Shown here: piece by piece, positions 15,849 to 25,255 of the stretch | Numbering within the stretch: the stretch's first letter is position 1 | How the letters are laid out: each line of letters opens with the position of its first letter | From: Prevotella sp. | Lineage (GTDB): Bacteria; Bacteroidota; Bacteroidia; Bacteroidales; Bacteroidaceae | Reading direction: 5' to 3' | Assembly (NCBI GenBank): GCA_017627765.1 | Contig: JAGAGD010000070.1 | Span: 1 to 34,733, forward strand | Length of the DNA stretch: 34,733 bases | The notes under the pieces: model-generated | What the model was told of the DNA's origin: nothing | The model's input: the letters and a program-made list of their open reading frames with translations, nothing else | The model's database searches: none | Translations under genes and position numbers: made by a program

Positions 15849-16491
15849 AATATTTTTAATTTATCGGTCTTCAACCATATTTGCAGATATTTTTTCAATT
15901 CATCTGAATAATGGCTGTTTTTTGTTTTACGATGCAAAAATAAGGAGTAAATTCCACTTCTCGAAACCTTTTTCATAAAAACATCACTTCTTTGCGACTG
16001 AGTGGCAAAAGGACAAGTAAGTAGATAGCTTAAAAGCATTATCATAATCATAAAGTTTTGTAAGTGCTTTGCTTGAATTATATTTTCTTTATATGCAGAT
16101 TCTTTTTTCTACTTAAAGTGAAGGAAAAGGGAGGAGTGTGATAGTTCATAGTGCATAGTCTTTGTTAGTGCATAGTGCATAATGCATAGTTGTTTTGTTG
16201 ACGAGTTAATTCATTAATCATTAATCTTTCATACTTTATCATCCACGATGCCGTTGCATCGTGTAGACACACTCCTCAGTCACTTCGTGACAGCTCCCCT
16301 AAACTTAGGAGAGCAATTCCTGCTTACAAACTGAAAGCTACAAAATCAGCTCGATTTTTTGACGAAAAAAGTAAAAAATCTTGACAAACGGAATTTTAAT
16401 TCTAGAGAAAGATTTTCCGTTTGGCACGCAGTGAAAAGTAAAAATGTGTTTAATTGTTAATCAATCGGCTTAAACTATGTAAACAAGCATA
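15849..16491. other. Non-coding region upstream of the permease, with repeats and hairpins
   Basis: No gene is supported here. The minus-strand box TATTTTTG (15935-15942) probably belongs to the permease. At about 16145-16190 there is a short run of variants of AGTGCATAG. A hairpin cluster lies at 16244-16313 (separate entry). CAAACGGAA (16385-16393) and TTCCGTTTG (16415-16423) form a 9 bp hairpin. The second copy of the dispersed repeat follows directly. Confidence 0.6.
16244..16313. repeat. Cluster of three consecutive hairpins, probable extragenic repeat
   Basis: In order: CACGATGC-CGTT-GCATCGTG (16244-16263); GTCAC-TTC-GTGAC (16279-16291); and CTCCCCTAA paired with TTAGGAGAG (16294-16302 with 16305-16313, one mismatch). 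The composition differs from the surrounding AT-rich DNA. The segment reminds me of extragenic repeats seen in many Bacteroidales genomes, but only one copy is in this window. Confidence 0.55.
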
Positions 16492-16809
16492 AGGAATGAA
16501 AAAGTGAAAGGTGTCCTTTCGCGATGCGAAACGTGGCATATCGCAGTGCGATATGTGGCATATTGCAGTGCCAAACGTGCCCTTTCGCACTGCGAAAGAT
16601 GCCCTTTGACTTTTTTAACACTTATGAATCGTGAGACAAAATATATAATGTCTTGATATTAAGTGATTTACTAAAAACAGCAAAAAGCCGCCAAATACTC
16701 GCATATTTTGCAACTTCATTTTTCTCGGTCGTAAATTTTTAAGTTATTGGCGGGGTTAGTTAATCAATTTTTTACCCAACTCCCCCTTGTTTTTTGCAAG
16801 TTTTCCTCC
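16492..16809. repeat. Dispersed repeat, copy 2 (22 bp palindrome array plus conserved tail)
   Basis: This is the full match to 1-318 in the same orientation. The palindromic units occupy 16513-16534, 16535-16556, 16557-16578 and 16579-16600. The fourth unit is a perfect dyad here (CTTTCGC-ACT-GCGAAAG), whereas copy 1 has one mismatch. The copy ends about 450 bases before porU. Confidence 0.9.
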
Positions 16810-17263
16810 CAGCAAAGGCAAGAAAAGAAAAACTGCTTTCAATTTGAAAGAACTTTAACGGGAACGGGAACTTTATCATTAATGCTACCTTTTTGAAAGG
16901 TGACAAATTGTATGAAGATTTTGATAAAAGTAGGGGCAGAAACCACGTGCTAATTTTACAATGTTAACGTTAACGGGAGCCTTAACTTGTTTACTAAGTT
17001 GACGAGTTGACAAGTAAACAAGTTGATAGGTAATGTAAGGGCTTCACTCGTTTAGTTTGAAGAGGGCTGAAAACTTTTGAAGTCTTACGAAACCGAAACT
17101 TGCAAAAGCGTATTCTAATAGCTAAAAACTTAAAAACTCATAAACAAATACGCACATCACAATAAATAATTAAGAATTGCGTTATTATTATAAGTGTTTT
17201 CACAGCAAGGTGTAGTAGTCAGCAGACTATTACCGATTTGTTGTCTACAGACATTACTATTTT
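16810..17263. other. Non-coding region upstream of porU
   Basis: No gene is visible. A 12 bp inverted repeat, AACTTGTTTACT (16984-16995) and AGTAAACAAGTT (17013-17024), has a 17-base loop, and the palindrome TTAACGTTAA lies just before it. I find no convincing TAnnTTTG box, so the porU promoter is not located. Confidence 0.5.
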
Positions 17264-20200
17264 ATGAATCAGAAAATGAAAAGATTATTTATATCCGCAA
17301 TACTGCTAACTGTCTGCATGATATCTATGGCGCAGACAAAGCGGTTTTTCAACCTTACGGCAGAAGAAGTAAAAATAGACTCGCTGCTGCCCCACTTCAG
17401 CCATACATTCCCATTGCACGGACAGTATGCTGACTCGGTCTATACGGTGAGCATACGCTATCCCGAATTTATTGACATGAGCAAGACCGACATCGCACGC
17501 TACGATTCAATTTCGGGACAGCCTCTGCCAGAAATGCCTGTCATTGAGCAGTTTGTCAGCGTAAACCGCCGCGAGGGACAACTCGACGTCAATTTCCTTC
17601 CGCTCGTAATGCGCAACGGCAAACCGCAGATTCTTGTCAGTTTCATGCTCAACATAGAGTCGCAGCCGTTGAAACGTTCTATCAGAAAAGCCAACAGGCA
17701 GCAGGCTGAGACTAAGGGCAACCGCTATGCCGAGCACTCTGTGCTGGCACAAGGACGATGGGCTAAGATTCGCATACCTGCCAACGGCATCTACCAGATA
17801 ACCGAAGCACTCGTCAGTCAGGCTGGTTTCAGCGACATCAACCGAGTGAAAATCTACGGCTATGGCGGCAACTTGCAGAACGAACAACTCATAGCCAGCG
17901 AACTTGTTGAGACTGACGACCTAAAGGAAGTTCCCACATATAAGGTTGGCAACCGACGCCTTTTCTATGGAAAAGGTCCTGTTTCATGGTCGGCAAACGA
18001 CAATAAGCGCATACGTAATCCATATTCCGACTACGGATACTACTTCCTCACTCAGGCCGACAGCGAGCCGCAACTCGTTGACTCTACCGCATTTGTCAGT
18101 TCATTCTATCCTGCACAAGAAGACTTCCACACCCTGCACGAAGTAGACAACTTCGCATGGTATCATGGAGGCAGAAACCTCTACGAGAACGACCCTATAA
18201 CGGCAGGCAAGACTAAGACATGCCAGATGAATACGCCGACAGGAGTAAGCAGCGGCGAACTTTTTATAAACATGAGCGGCGAAGGTGGAACAAGCGTAGA
18301 AGTGATGCTCAACGACTCCGTTATCGGCATTGTAAACATCTCTGCTGGCAACCTTATGCGGGCTGGTATAACGGGCAGAAGCTACAATGTGTACAACCTG
18401 AAAGAAACTAACACCGTAAGCATCAGACACAATTCTGGCGGAACAGCGCGACTGGACTATATCGACATCCGCTTCACTAAACCAAGACCCGCTAAATCGC
18501 TAACCACAGCACAGTTTCCAACGCCTGAGTATGTTCACAACATAACCAATCAAGACCTGCACAGCCATCCACAGGCAGACATGGTGATAATAATACCAAC
18601 ATCGCAACGGCTGCGCTCGCAGGCAGAGCGGCTGGCTTCATTCCACGAGTCGCACAACTCACTGCGAGTTAACATAGTGCCAGCCGATGAACTCTATAAT
18701 GAGTTTTCGAGTGGTACGCCCGATGCCAATGCCTATCGCCGCTACATGAAAATGCTCTACGACAGAGCTGAAAACGAGAAGGACATGCCTAAATCGCTCC
18801 TTTTGTTTGGCGACGGAGCATGGGACAACCGCATGCTAAGCAGCGACTGGCGCACTACTTCACCTGACGACTTTCTGCTATGCTTTGAGAGTGAGAACTC
18901 TGTAAGCGAATATGAGTGCTACATCAACGACAGTTGGTTTGGAACTCTCGACGACGAGGAAGGAATTAGTGCTACGAGACGAGACAAGATAGATATTGGC
19001 GTGGGCAGATTTCCTGTCAGAAACGAGGAGGAAGCGCGCATCATGACCGACAAGACCATAAACTACATAGCCAACAAGAACTCCGGCGACTGGCAGAACA
19101 TAATAATGTTTATGGGCGACGACGACCCTAAGCCAGGTCAGGTAAACTTACACATGGAAGACATTGACGATGTGGCAGAAGAGGTGATAAAGGCACACCC
19201 TGCCTACATGGTAAAGAAAGTGATGTGGGATGCCTACAACCGCGAAACGTCGTCTACTGGCAACCGCTATCCAGACATAGAGATACTGGTCAAGCAGCAG
19301 CAAGCCAATGGCGCTCTCATCATGAACTATGCCGGACACGGCAGCGAATCGAGCATGTCGCATGAGCGTGTACTCGTGCTCGACGACTTCAAGAAATTCC
19401 AGAACTCCAACTACCCTATCTGGGTTATCAATGCCTGCGACATTATGCCTTTCGACTCCAACATGCAGACCATAGGCGAAGAGGCTGTGCTGAACAAGCG
19501 AGGTGGGGCTGTGGCAGTCTACAGTACGGCAAGAACCGTATATGCCTCAAACAACAAGAAGATGAACAGCAAATTCATGGAGTATGCCTTGAGCCTTGAC
19601 AGCAACGGCAAACCGCTGACACTCGGCGAGGCTATTCGTCTTTCGAAGAACAACATCATCGGACGAGCAATCAACGACATACACTATCACCTGCTTGGCG
19701 ACCCTGCCATGACACTACACCTGCCGACCTACGACATCGTAATCGACACGATAAACGGAGTAGCAATCGGCAACGGACTGTCAGAGTCAGAATATCCTAA
19801 GCTGAAAGCAGGAACGGTCGCAAGCATAAGCGGACACATTGAGTATAACGGCATGCCTGTTGACGACTTCAACGGACAGATGACTTCAACCGTAAGAGAT
19901 ACAAAGGAAACAATAGTATGCAAGAAAAACAATCCTCAGCAGACTTCAAAGCCTTTCACATACACCGACCGTCCGAAGACTCTATTCAATGGTTCAAACG
20001 ACGTAAAGAACGGAAAATTCTCGTTCACATTCGCCGTACCATTAGACATAAACTATGCTGACGGAACAGGACAGGTGACAGTACATGCCACAAGTTCAGA
20101 CCACCGCCTGACGGCTCACGGCATGAGCGAGAAGTTCATGATAGGCGGAACGGGCGACATGAGCAACGACTCAATAGGTCCGTCAATCTATTGCTACCTC

Positions 20201-20833
20201 AACAGCCCGTCGTTTGTTGACGGAGGAGACGTGAACTGCACACCTTACTTCGTTGCGCAGATAACCGACAAAGACGGAATAAATGCATCGGGAACAGGCA
20301 TTGGCCACGACATGGAACTGATTATTGACGGCGACATGATGAAGACCTATTCGCTCAACGACAACTTCCGCTTCGACTATGGCAGTTATACAACAGGCAG
20401 CACATATTATTATATACCAGAACTGGAACCTGGCCGCCACCAACTGAAGTTCCGAGTATGGGATGTGCAGAACAATTCTTCTACAGCCCAACTCTCATTC
20501 AATGTTGTCAAAGGACTGCAACCTACGCTCTACAGCGTAGACTGCACCAACAATCCTGCTACAACCACCACGACATTCATCATAAGCCACGACAGGATGG
20601 GCAGCCAGATGGATGTTACTATAGAAATATTCGACACAGCAGGCAGACTGCTATGGCGACACAACGAAGGCGGAGTGGCTACCGACACAGCATATACCGT
20701 AGACTGGGATTTGACCGTAAACGGCGGACAACGACTCCACACAGGCGTCTATCTCTATCGCGTACTGATAAGCAGCGACGGCAGCACACAGGCATCAAAA
20801 GCAAAGAAATTGATAATAATAGACAATAAATAA
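17264..20833 (+). CDS. porU: Type IX secretion sortase PorU (C25 gingipain-family peptidase)
   Basis: PorU sits on the cell surface, removes the C-terminal sorting domain from type IX cargo and attaches it to lipopolysaccharide. The 1189-residue product has a signal peptide (MKRLFISAILL ... SMAQ) and an extended N-terminal beta region. The C25 peptidase domain (about residues 430-840) carries His692 in NYAGHGSE and Cys725 in INACD. A beta-sandwich region follows, then a C-terminal domain (TGVYLYRVLISSDG ... KKLIIIDNK) like the sorting domain PorU itself keeps. Its length is close to known PorU. Start at 17264 or, equally possible, the ATG at 17276. The next gene, 58 bases on, is its partner porV. 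Confidence 0.93.
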   Translation: MNQKMKRLFISAILLTVCMISMAQTKRFFNLTAEEVKIDSLLPHFSHTFPLHGQYADSVYTVSIRYPEFIDMSKTDIARYDSISGQPLPEMPVIEQFVSVNRREGQLDVNFLPLVMRNGKPQILVSFMLNIESQPLKRSIRKANRQQAETKGNRYAEHSVLAQGRWAKIRIPANGIYQITEALVSQAGFSDINRVKIYGYGGNLQNEQLIASELVETDDLKEVPTYKVGNRRLFYGKGPVSWSANDNKRIRNPYSDYGYYFLTQADSEPQLVDSTAFVSSFYPAQEDFHTLHEVDNFAWYHGGRNLYENDPITAGKTKTCQMNTPTGVSSGELFINMSGEGGTSVEVMLNDSVIGIVNISAGNLMRAGITGRSYNVYNLKETNTVSIRHNSGGTARLDYIDIRFTKPRPAKSLTTAQFPTPEYVHNITNQDLHSHPQADMVIIIPTSQRLRSQAERLASFHESHNSLRVNIVPADELYNEFSSGTPDANAYRRYMKMLYDRAENEKDMPKSLLLFGDGAWDNRMLSSDWRTTSPDDFLLCFESENSVSEYECYINDSWFGTLDDEEGISATRRDKIDIGVGRFPVRNEEEARIMTDKTINYIANKNSGDWQNIIMFMGDDDPKPGQVNLHMEDIDDVAEEVIKAHPAYMVKKVMWDAYNRETSSTGNRYPDIEILVKQQQANGALIMNYAGHGSESSMSHERVLVLDDFKKFQNSNYPIWVINACDIMPFDSNMQTIGEEAVLNKRGGAVAVYSTARTVYASNNKKMNSKFMEYALSLDSNGKPLTLGEAIRLSKNNIIGRAINDIHYHLLGDPAMTLHLPTYDIVIDTINGVAIGNGLSESEYPKLKAGTVASISGHIEYNGMPVDDFNGQMTSTVRDTKETIVCKKNNPQQTSKPFTYTDRPKTLFNGSNDVKNGKFSFTFAVPLDINYADGTGQVTVHATSSDHRLTAHGMSEKFMIGGTGDMSNDSIGPSIYCYLNSPSFVDGGDVNCTPYFVAQITDKDGINASGTGIGHDMELIIDGDMMKTYSLNDNFRFDYGSYTTGSTYYYIPELEPGRHQLKFRVWDVQNNSSTAQLSFNVVKGLQPTLYSVDCTNNPATTTTTFIISHDRMGSQMDVTIEIFDTAGRLLWRHNEGGVATDTAYTVDWDLTVNGGQRLHTGVYLYRVLISSDGSTQASKAKKLIIIDNK

Positions 20834-20890
20834 ACATATTCTGCGTTTATTCTTTACTGACAATACAAAAAAATCACATTTTCTCAGACA

Positions 20891-22066
20891 ATGAAAAAGA
20901 AAGCACTATACATCACACTGGTATTAGCCCTGACTTCTATATGCGCAAAAGCACAGGACAAGACCGACTTCTTTAACCCTATCAACACTTCAGTAACTTC
21001 ACAGTCAATTGCACCAGACGCGCGTGCTGCGGGTATGGGTGACGTTGGTGTTGCTACCGACCCTGACGTGGTTTCGCAATACTGGAACCCTGCAAAATAT
21101 CCATTCACTATCTCGCGTGCCGGCGTAGCTCTGAACTACACACCATGGCTGCGTCAGCTGGTTAGCGACATGGACCTCGCCTACCTTGCTGGATACTATC
21201 GCATTGGCGACTATTCTGCTGTCAGCGGTTCGTTGCGCTATTTCTCTCTTGGTGAAGTATTCACAAGCACTTCAGTTGACGGTGGTACCGACATGACGAT
21301 AAACCCATACGAAATGTCGCTTGATGTTGCTTACTCACTAATGCTGTCTGAGAAATTCTCACTCGGTGCGGCTGTACGATGGATTTATTCAGACCTCACC
21401 TACAACTACACTGACGACACATCACCTGGTTCTGCCTTTGCTGCCGACCTGTCTATGTACTATCAGAACTACATAAATATTGGCGCACGCGAGTGTCAGT
21501 TGGGTCTCGGTATGAACATCTCCAACATTGGTTCTAAGATTAAATTCGGCGGAAGTCAAGACAGTGAGTTTATTCCAACAAACTTGCGTCTGGGAGCTTC
21601 GCTCATGATTCCTGTTGACGAATACAACCGCTTCACCATAGCAGCCGATGCTAACAAACTGCTTGTACCTACCTATCCTAAGCAGGAGGAGGGTGAAAGC
21701 CCTGAAGCTTATCAGCAGAGAGTGCAGAAAGACTACTACGAGATTTCGAGCATCAGCGGTATTTTCAAGAGTTTCGGCGATGCTCCACGCGGATTCAGCG
21801 AGGAGTTAGAAGAAATTCAATGGAGTGTTGGTGCAGAATATGTATATCATGACCAGTTTGCAATTCGTGCAGGCTACCATCATGAAAGCGAGAACAAAGG
21901 TAACAGAAAGTACTTCACTGTAGGTGCAGGCTTCAAGATGAGCGTTTTCTCTCTTGATGCTGGTTATGTAATAGCAACTGCTAAGAGTAACCCGCTCGAC
22001 CAGACACTCCGCTTTACCCTTTCTTTCGACATGGACGGAATAAAGGACTTATTCAGAAGAAGATAA
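20891..22066 (+). CDS. porV: Type IX secretion outer-membrane protein PorV (LptO)
   Basis: PorV is an outer-membrane barrel that receives cargo from the translocon and delivers it to PorU. The 391-residue product has a signal peptide (about 1-21, ending AKAQ) and the family segment near the N-terminus APDARAAGMGDVGVATDPD followed by SQYWNPAK. The rest is a FadL-like barrel with alternating strands. The length equals that known for the Porphyromonas protein. It lies 58 bases after porU and 43 before ispF on the same strand, so an operon is likely. Confidence 0.95.
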   Translation: MKKKALYITLVLALTSICAKAQDKTDFFNPINTSVTSQSIAPDARAAGMGDVGVATDPDVVSQYWNPAKYPFTISRAGVALNYTPWLRQLVSDMDLAYLAGYYRIGDYSAVSGSLRYFSLGEVFTSTSVDGGTDMTINPYEMSLDVAYSLMLSEKFSLGAAVRWIYSDLTYNYTDDTSPGSAFAADLSMYYQNYINIGARECQLGLGMNISNIGSKIKFGGSQDSEFIPTNLRLGASLMIPVDEYNRFTIAADANKLLVPTYPKQEEGESPEAYQQRVQKDYYEISSISGIFKSFGDAPRGFSEELEEIQWSVGAEYVYHDQFAIRAGYHHESENKGNRKYFTVGAGFKMSVFSLDAGYVIATAKSNPLDQTLRFTLSFDMDGIKDLFRRR

Positions 22067-22109
22067 TTTCTCATGCTGGCAGTAATGATATTGTGAACAA
22101 CAAAAAAAC

Positions 22110-22640
22110 ATGGAGAACAGCAATTCTAATCAGGTTTCTTCTAATAGAAAGGGAACGGGCATTGGCTTCCGTATAGGCTATGGCTACGATGTCCACCAAC
22201 TCGTAGAGGGCAGAGACCTCTGGCTTGGAGGTATAAGGATAGAACACACTTGCGGCCTGCTTGGACACAGCGATGCTGACGTACTGATACATGCCATCTG
22301 CGATGCCATTTTAGGTGCTGCAAATATGCGCGACATAGGCTATCACTTTCCCGACACAGCAGAAGAAACCGACGGCATTGACAGCAAGATCATACTCAGA
22401 AAGACTGTTCAACTCATCAGAGAGGCTGGCTATGAGATTGGAAACATTGATGCAACGGTATGTGCTGAGCTGCCTAAACTGAATCCGCACATTCCGCAAA
22501 TGGCAGAGATAATGGCTGAAGTGTGTCAGATTTCTCCATCTCAGATTTCTATAAAAGCCACGACAACAGAACGGCTCGGTTTCACAGGCAGGCAAGAAGG
22601 AATGTCGGCTTCGGCTGTAGCACTTATTTATCAAGTATAA
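22110..22640 (+). CDS. ispF: 2-C-methyl-D-erythritol 2,4-cyclodiphosphate synthase
   Basis: IspF catalyses the ring-closing step of the non-mevalonate isoprenoid pathway in the cytoplasm as a trimer. The 176-residue product shows the metal and active-site segments GYGYDVHQL, GLLGHSDADVLIHAICDAILG, IGYHFPDT, and near the C-terminus ISIKATTTERLGFTGRQEG. It has an extra N-terminal stretch of about 18 residues compared with most IspF; no better internal start is apparent. It follows porV by 43 bases and precedes the O-methyltransferase by 13. Confidence 0.96.
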   Translation: MENSNSNQVSSNRKGTGIGFRIGYGYDVHQLVEGRDLWLGGIRIEHTCGLLGHSDADVLIHAICDAILGAANMRDIGYHFPDTAEETDGIDSKIILRKTVQLIREAGYEIGNIDATVCAELPKLNPHIPQMAEIMAEVCQISPSQISIKATTTERLGFTGRQEGMSASAVALIYQV

Positions 22641-22653
22641 GTCTTTTCTGAAA

Positions 22654-23283
22654 ATGGAATCTCTCGACGATTACATATTGCAGCACATCGACCCCGAAGG
22701 CGACTATCTCTATAGGCTCTATCGTGCAACCAATGTTCAGTTGCTGCACGGACGCATGGCTAGCGGACACCTTCAAGGCAGGCTACTAAAGATGCTTGTA
22801 AGAATGATTCAGCCAAAGAACATTCTCGAAGTCGGCACCTTTAGCGGATATAGTGCAATTTGCTTGGCTGAAGGGCTTGATGACAGCGGAAGGTTATATA
22901 CTTTTGAGATAAACGATGAACAAGAACCATTCACTCGCCCATGGATTGAACAGTCGCCTGTTGCCGACAAGATAGACTTCCGCATTGGCGATGCCATAAC
23001 CGAAGCACCAAAACTCGGAATTGTCTTCGACATGGTTTTTATTGATGGCGACAAACGCACTTACGTTGAGACTTATGAAATGGCAATGTCGGTATTAAGA
23101 AAAGGCGGATTTATCATTGCCGACAACACTTTGTGGGACGGACACGTGGTAGACCATGCCTACGACAAAGACCAACAGACTGTAGGGATAGAGAAATTCA
23201 ACGACCATGTAGCTGCCGACGAGAGAGTGGAAAAAGTTATTCTGCCTCTACGCGACGGACTCACACTAATAAGAAAAAAATAG
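22654..23283 (+). CDS. Class I SAM-dependent O-methyltransferase
   Basis: The 209-residue cytoplasmic protein belongs to the catechol-O-methyltransferase-like family. It shows the SAM-binding motif ILEVGTFSGYSAICLAEGL, the metal and substrate segment FDMVFIDGDKR, and DNTLWDGHV. Small bacterial members methylate catechols or related hydroxyls with a divalent metal, but the substrate here is unknown. It is the last gene of the porU-porV-ispF run, and a terminator follows at 23349-23382. Confidence 0.9.
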   Translation: MESLDDYILQHIDPEGDYLYRLYRATNVQLLHGRMASGHLQGRLLKMLVRMIQPKNILEVGTFSGYSAICLAEGLDDSGRLYTFEINDEQEPFTRPWIEQSPVADKIDFRIGDAITEAPKLGIVFDMVFIDGDKRTYVETYEMAMSVLRKGGFIIADNTLWDGHVVDHAYDKDQQTVGIEKFNDHVAADERVEKVILPLRDGLTLIRKK

Positions 23284-23348
23284 CATGAAAATGTTTAGTG
23301 CTATGTGAAGTACAACCAAACAAGCACTATCAGCTATAAACAAAAAAC

Positions 23349-23382
23349 AAAGCCATGACTAAAAATGAATAGTCATGGCTTT
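23349..23382. terminator. Intrinsic terminator between convergent genes
   Basis: AAAGCCATGACT (23349-23360) pairs perfectly with AGTCATGGCTTT (23371-23382) with a 10-base loop. On the plus strand it is followed by ATTATTATAT. On the minus strand the far side reads TTGTTTTTTG, so it can act in both directions. It closes the O-methyltransferase gene. Confidence 0.85.
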
Positions 23383-23507
23383 ATTATTATATCAACTTTA
23401 GCAAGTTTCCGCTTCGGAAGGTAGTATGGTTTCCCCTAATAACTTTATTACCTTATAATAATACAAGTAGAATACTTGCGAAACTTCAATTACCTTTAAT
23501 TTGCTGA

Positions 23508-24764
23508 CTAAGAAAGTTCATTGCGGTCTGCATTAGCAAGAAGACGGCGCGACATATATCTGACAGGATACCATACAGCAAGAATGCCTACAACGAGAAC
23601 TGTGAAGAATATTACAACAATATCCAGCGCATGCACACTTACAGGGTAAGCATTTACAACAAAGTCGCCTGTGCTCTCGCCAAGTTTCACTATGCCAAAC
23701 TGTTCTTGCAGGAAACAGAGCAACAGACCTAACGCAATGCCGATGACTGCGCCAAACAACGAAATCATTCTGCCTTCCATCTGGAATATACGATTTATCT
23801 GTCGGTCGGTTGCACCAAGATTACGCAGAGTCTTTACGTCGTCTTTCTTCTCTATTATAAGCATAGATAGTGAACCTATTATATTGAAACAGGCTACAAG
23901 CAGGATGAAAGTTAGGAACACATAAGCCAAGAGTTTCTCAATATTCATAATCTTGAATGTTTCTGCCTGCTGCTCATAACGGTCGAGAACGCTGTATTTA
24001 CTCCCTGCAATTTGCTGTATTTCTTGCTTAACGCGGTCGAAGTTGCTATCAGGCTTTAGACGAAGTTCGAGCGAAGAAACCATTCCTTGTTGGTCGAACA
24101 CGGTGCGGGCAAATGATATTGGCACGATGATATACTCGCTGTCATACTTGGCTTGCTTCACATTGAAAACAACACCAGGCGACATGAGCGAGTCTTCAAC
24201 GAAAGCTTCCTGCGGACTCATCATGTCTAACTGGCCATCTCGACGAGGCGCATAAATGCGGAGAAAACCTGGAAAACGCGCACCAGTGCCAAGTTTAAGA
24301 GCCAGACGTGCGCCGAGTATTCCATACTGCAACGTTCCTGCACGCAGTTCAAACTGCCCATCACCTATCAATATCTCATTGATGTGGGTGAGTTCATCGA
24401 AATTGTCGTCAACACCTTTAACCATAACCATAGCCTGCTTGTCGCCATATATTGCTAAGGCTTGGTCCTCTACGGTTTCAGTAACAACATCAATAGCCTT
24501 CAACTGCTTTATCTTTTCAAGTATTGGGTCGTCTGCTGGGGCAGTCTTTCCTTCTATAGGGACAATCTTCAACTGAGGGTCGAACTGCGTAAAGAAAGAC
24601 ACAACCATGTCGTGGAAACCATTGAACACGCTCAGGGTTACGACAAGCGCCATTGTTGCAACAGCCACTCCGAGAACAGAGACAGCACTAATCAGATTTA
24701 TTGCATTGGTGCTTTTCTTTGAAAAGAGATAGCGTCGGGCTATATAGAACGGAAAGTGAACCAC
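23508..24764 (-). CDS. Lipoprotein-releasing ABC transporter permease, LolC/LolE type
   Basis: The 418-residue inner-membrane protein has one N-terminal transmembrane helix (about 23-48), a large periplasmic domain (about 50-270) and three C-terminal helices typical of FtsX-like permeases (ending VVGILAVWYPVRYMSRR). The N-terminal FYIARRYLFSKKSTNAINLI is characteristic of the Lol family, which detaches lipoproteins from the inner membrane for transport to the outer membrane. The partner ATPase LolD is not in the window. The gene follows rbfA by 87 bases on the same strand. Confidence 0.9.
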   Translation of the reverse strand: MVHFPFYIARRYLFSKKSTNAINLISAVSVLGVAVATMALVVTLSVFNGFHDMVVSFFTQFDPQLKIVPIEGKTAPADDPILEKIKQLKAIDVVTETVEDQALAIYGDKQAMVMVKGVDDNFDELTHINEILIGDGQFELRAGTLQYGILGARLALKLGTGARFPGFLRIYAPRRDGQLDMMSPQEAFVEDSLMSPGVVFNVKQAKYDSEYIIVPISFARTVFDQQGMVSSLELRLKPDSNFDRVKQEIQQIAGSKYSVLDRYEQQAETFKIMNIEKLLAYVFLTFILLVACFNIIGSLSMLIIEKKDDVKTLRNLGATDRQINRIFQMEGRMISLFGAVIGIALGLLLCFLQEQFGIVKLGESTGDFVVNAYPVSVHALDIVVIFFTVLVVGILAVWYPVRYMSRRLLANADRNELS

Positions 24765-24851
24765 TGTTTTTTTTTACTGAAAGATGAGATTTGAATTGAT
24801 GAATGTCTTATTCTTACTAAAAATACAATAAAACGATATATTAAGTATAAC

Positions 24852-25190
24852 TTAATCCTTCTTCAGAAGTTCGTCAATATGTTCAATATAGTCGAGTGAG
24901 TCGTCTATAAAGAAGCGTAACTCTGGAATGATTCTGACCTGATGGCGAATGCGAGTGCCCAGTTCGTAGCGAATCTGGCTGCTGTTAGAGTTAACATTTT
25001 CAAGAATCTCTTCGCCTTTTTCAGATGGGAACACAGAGAGATAAGCAGTGCAGACACTGAGGTCGGGCGATATCTTACAGTTGGTTACGCTTATCATCAC
25101 ACCTCTCATCATTCTGGTTTGCGACTGGAAAATAAGGCTCAGTTCCTTCTGGAGCATACGAGCTATTCTGTTTTGTCTTGTTTCTTGCAT
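24852..25190 (-). CDS. rbfA: 30S ribosome-binding factor RbfA
   Basis: RbfA helps mature 16S rRNA and the small subunit, especially in the cold. The 112-residue protein has the usual start QNRIARMLQKELSLIFQ, then DLSVCTAYLSVFP, and ends around PELRFFIDDSLDYIEHIDELL, a KH-fold family signature. Length is typical. It is followed by the LolC-type gene, a neighbour pairing common in Bacteroidales as I recall. Confidence 0.95.
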   Translation of the reverse strand: MQETRQNRIARMLQKELSLIFQSQTRMMRGVMISVTNCKISPDLSVCTAYLSVFPSEKGEEILENVNSNSSQIRYELGTRIRHQVRIIPELRFFIDDSLDYIEHIDELLKKD

Positions 25191-25255
25191 TATAATATTT
25201 TTTGTTTTCTAATAAATATACGCTTAAGCTTTAAGGCATTTTGCTAAGTTCATCA

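Noticed and set aside
15821-16051. 76-codon open frame (-) upstream of the permease
   Set aside because: It covers the promoter and start of the permease in another frame, without ribosome-binding site or family features.
16513-16600. CRISPR array made of 22 bp units
   Set aside because: Units are themselves palindromic and abut without unique spacers; the same array recurs almost unchanged at 22-109.
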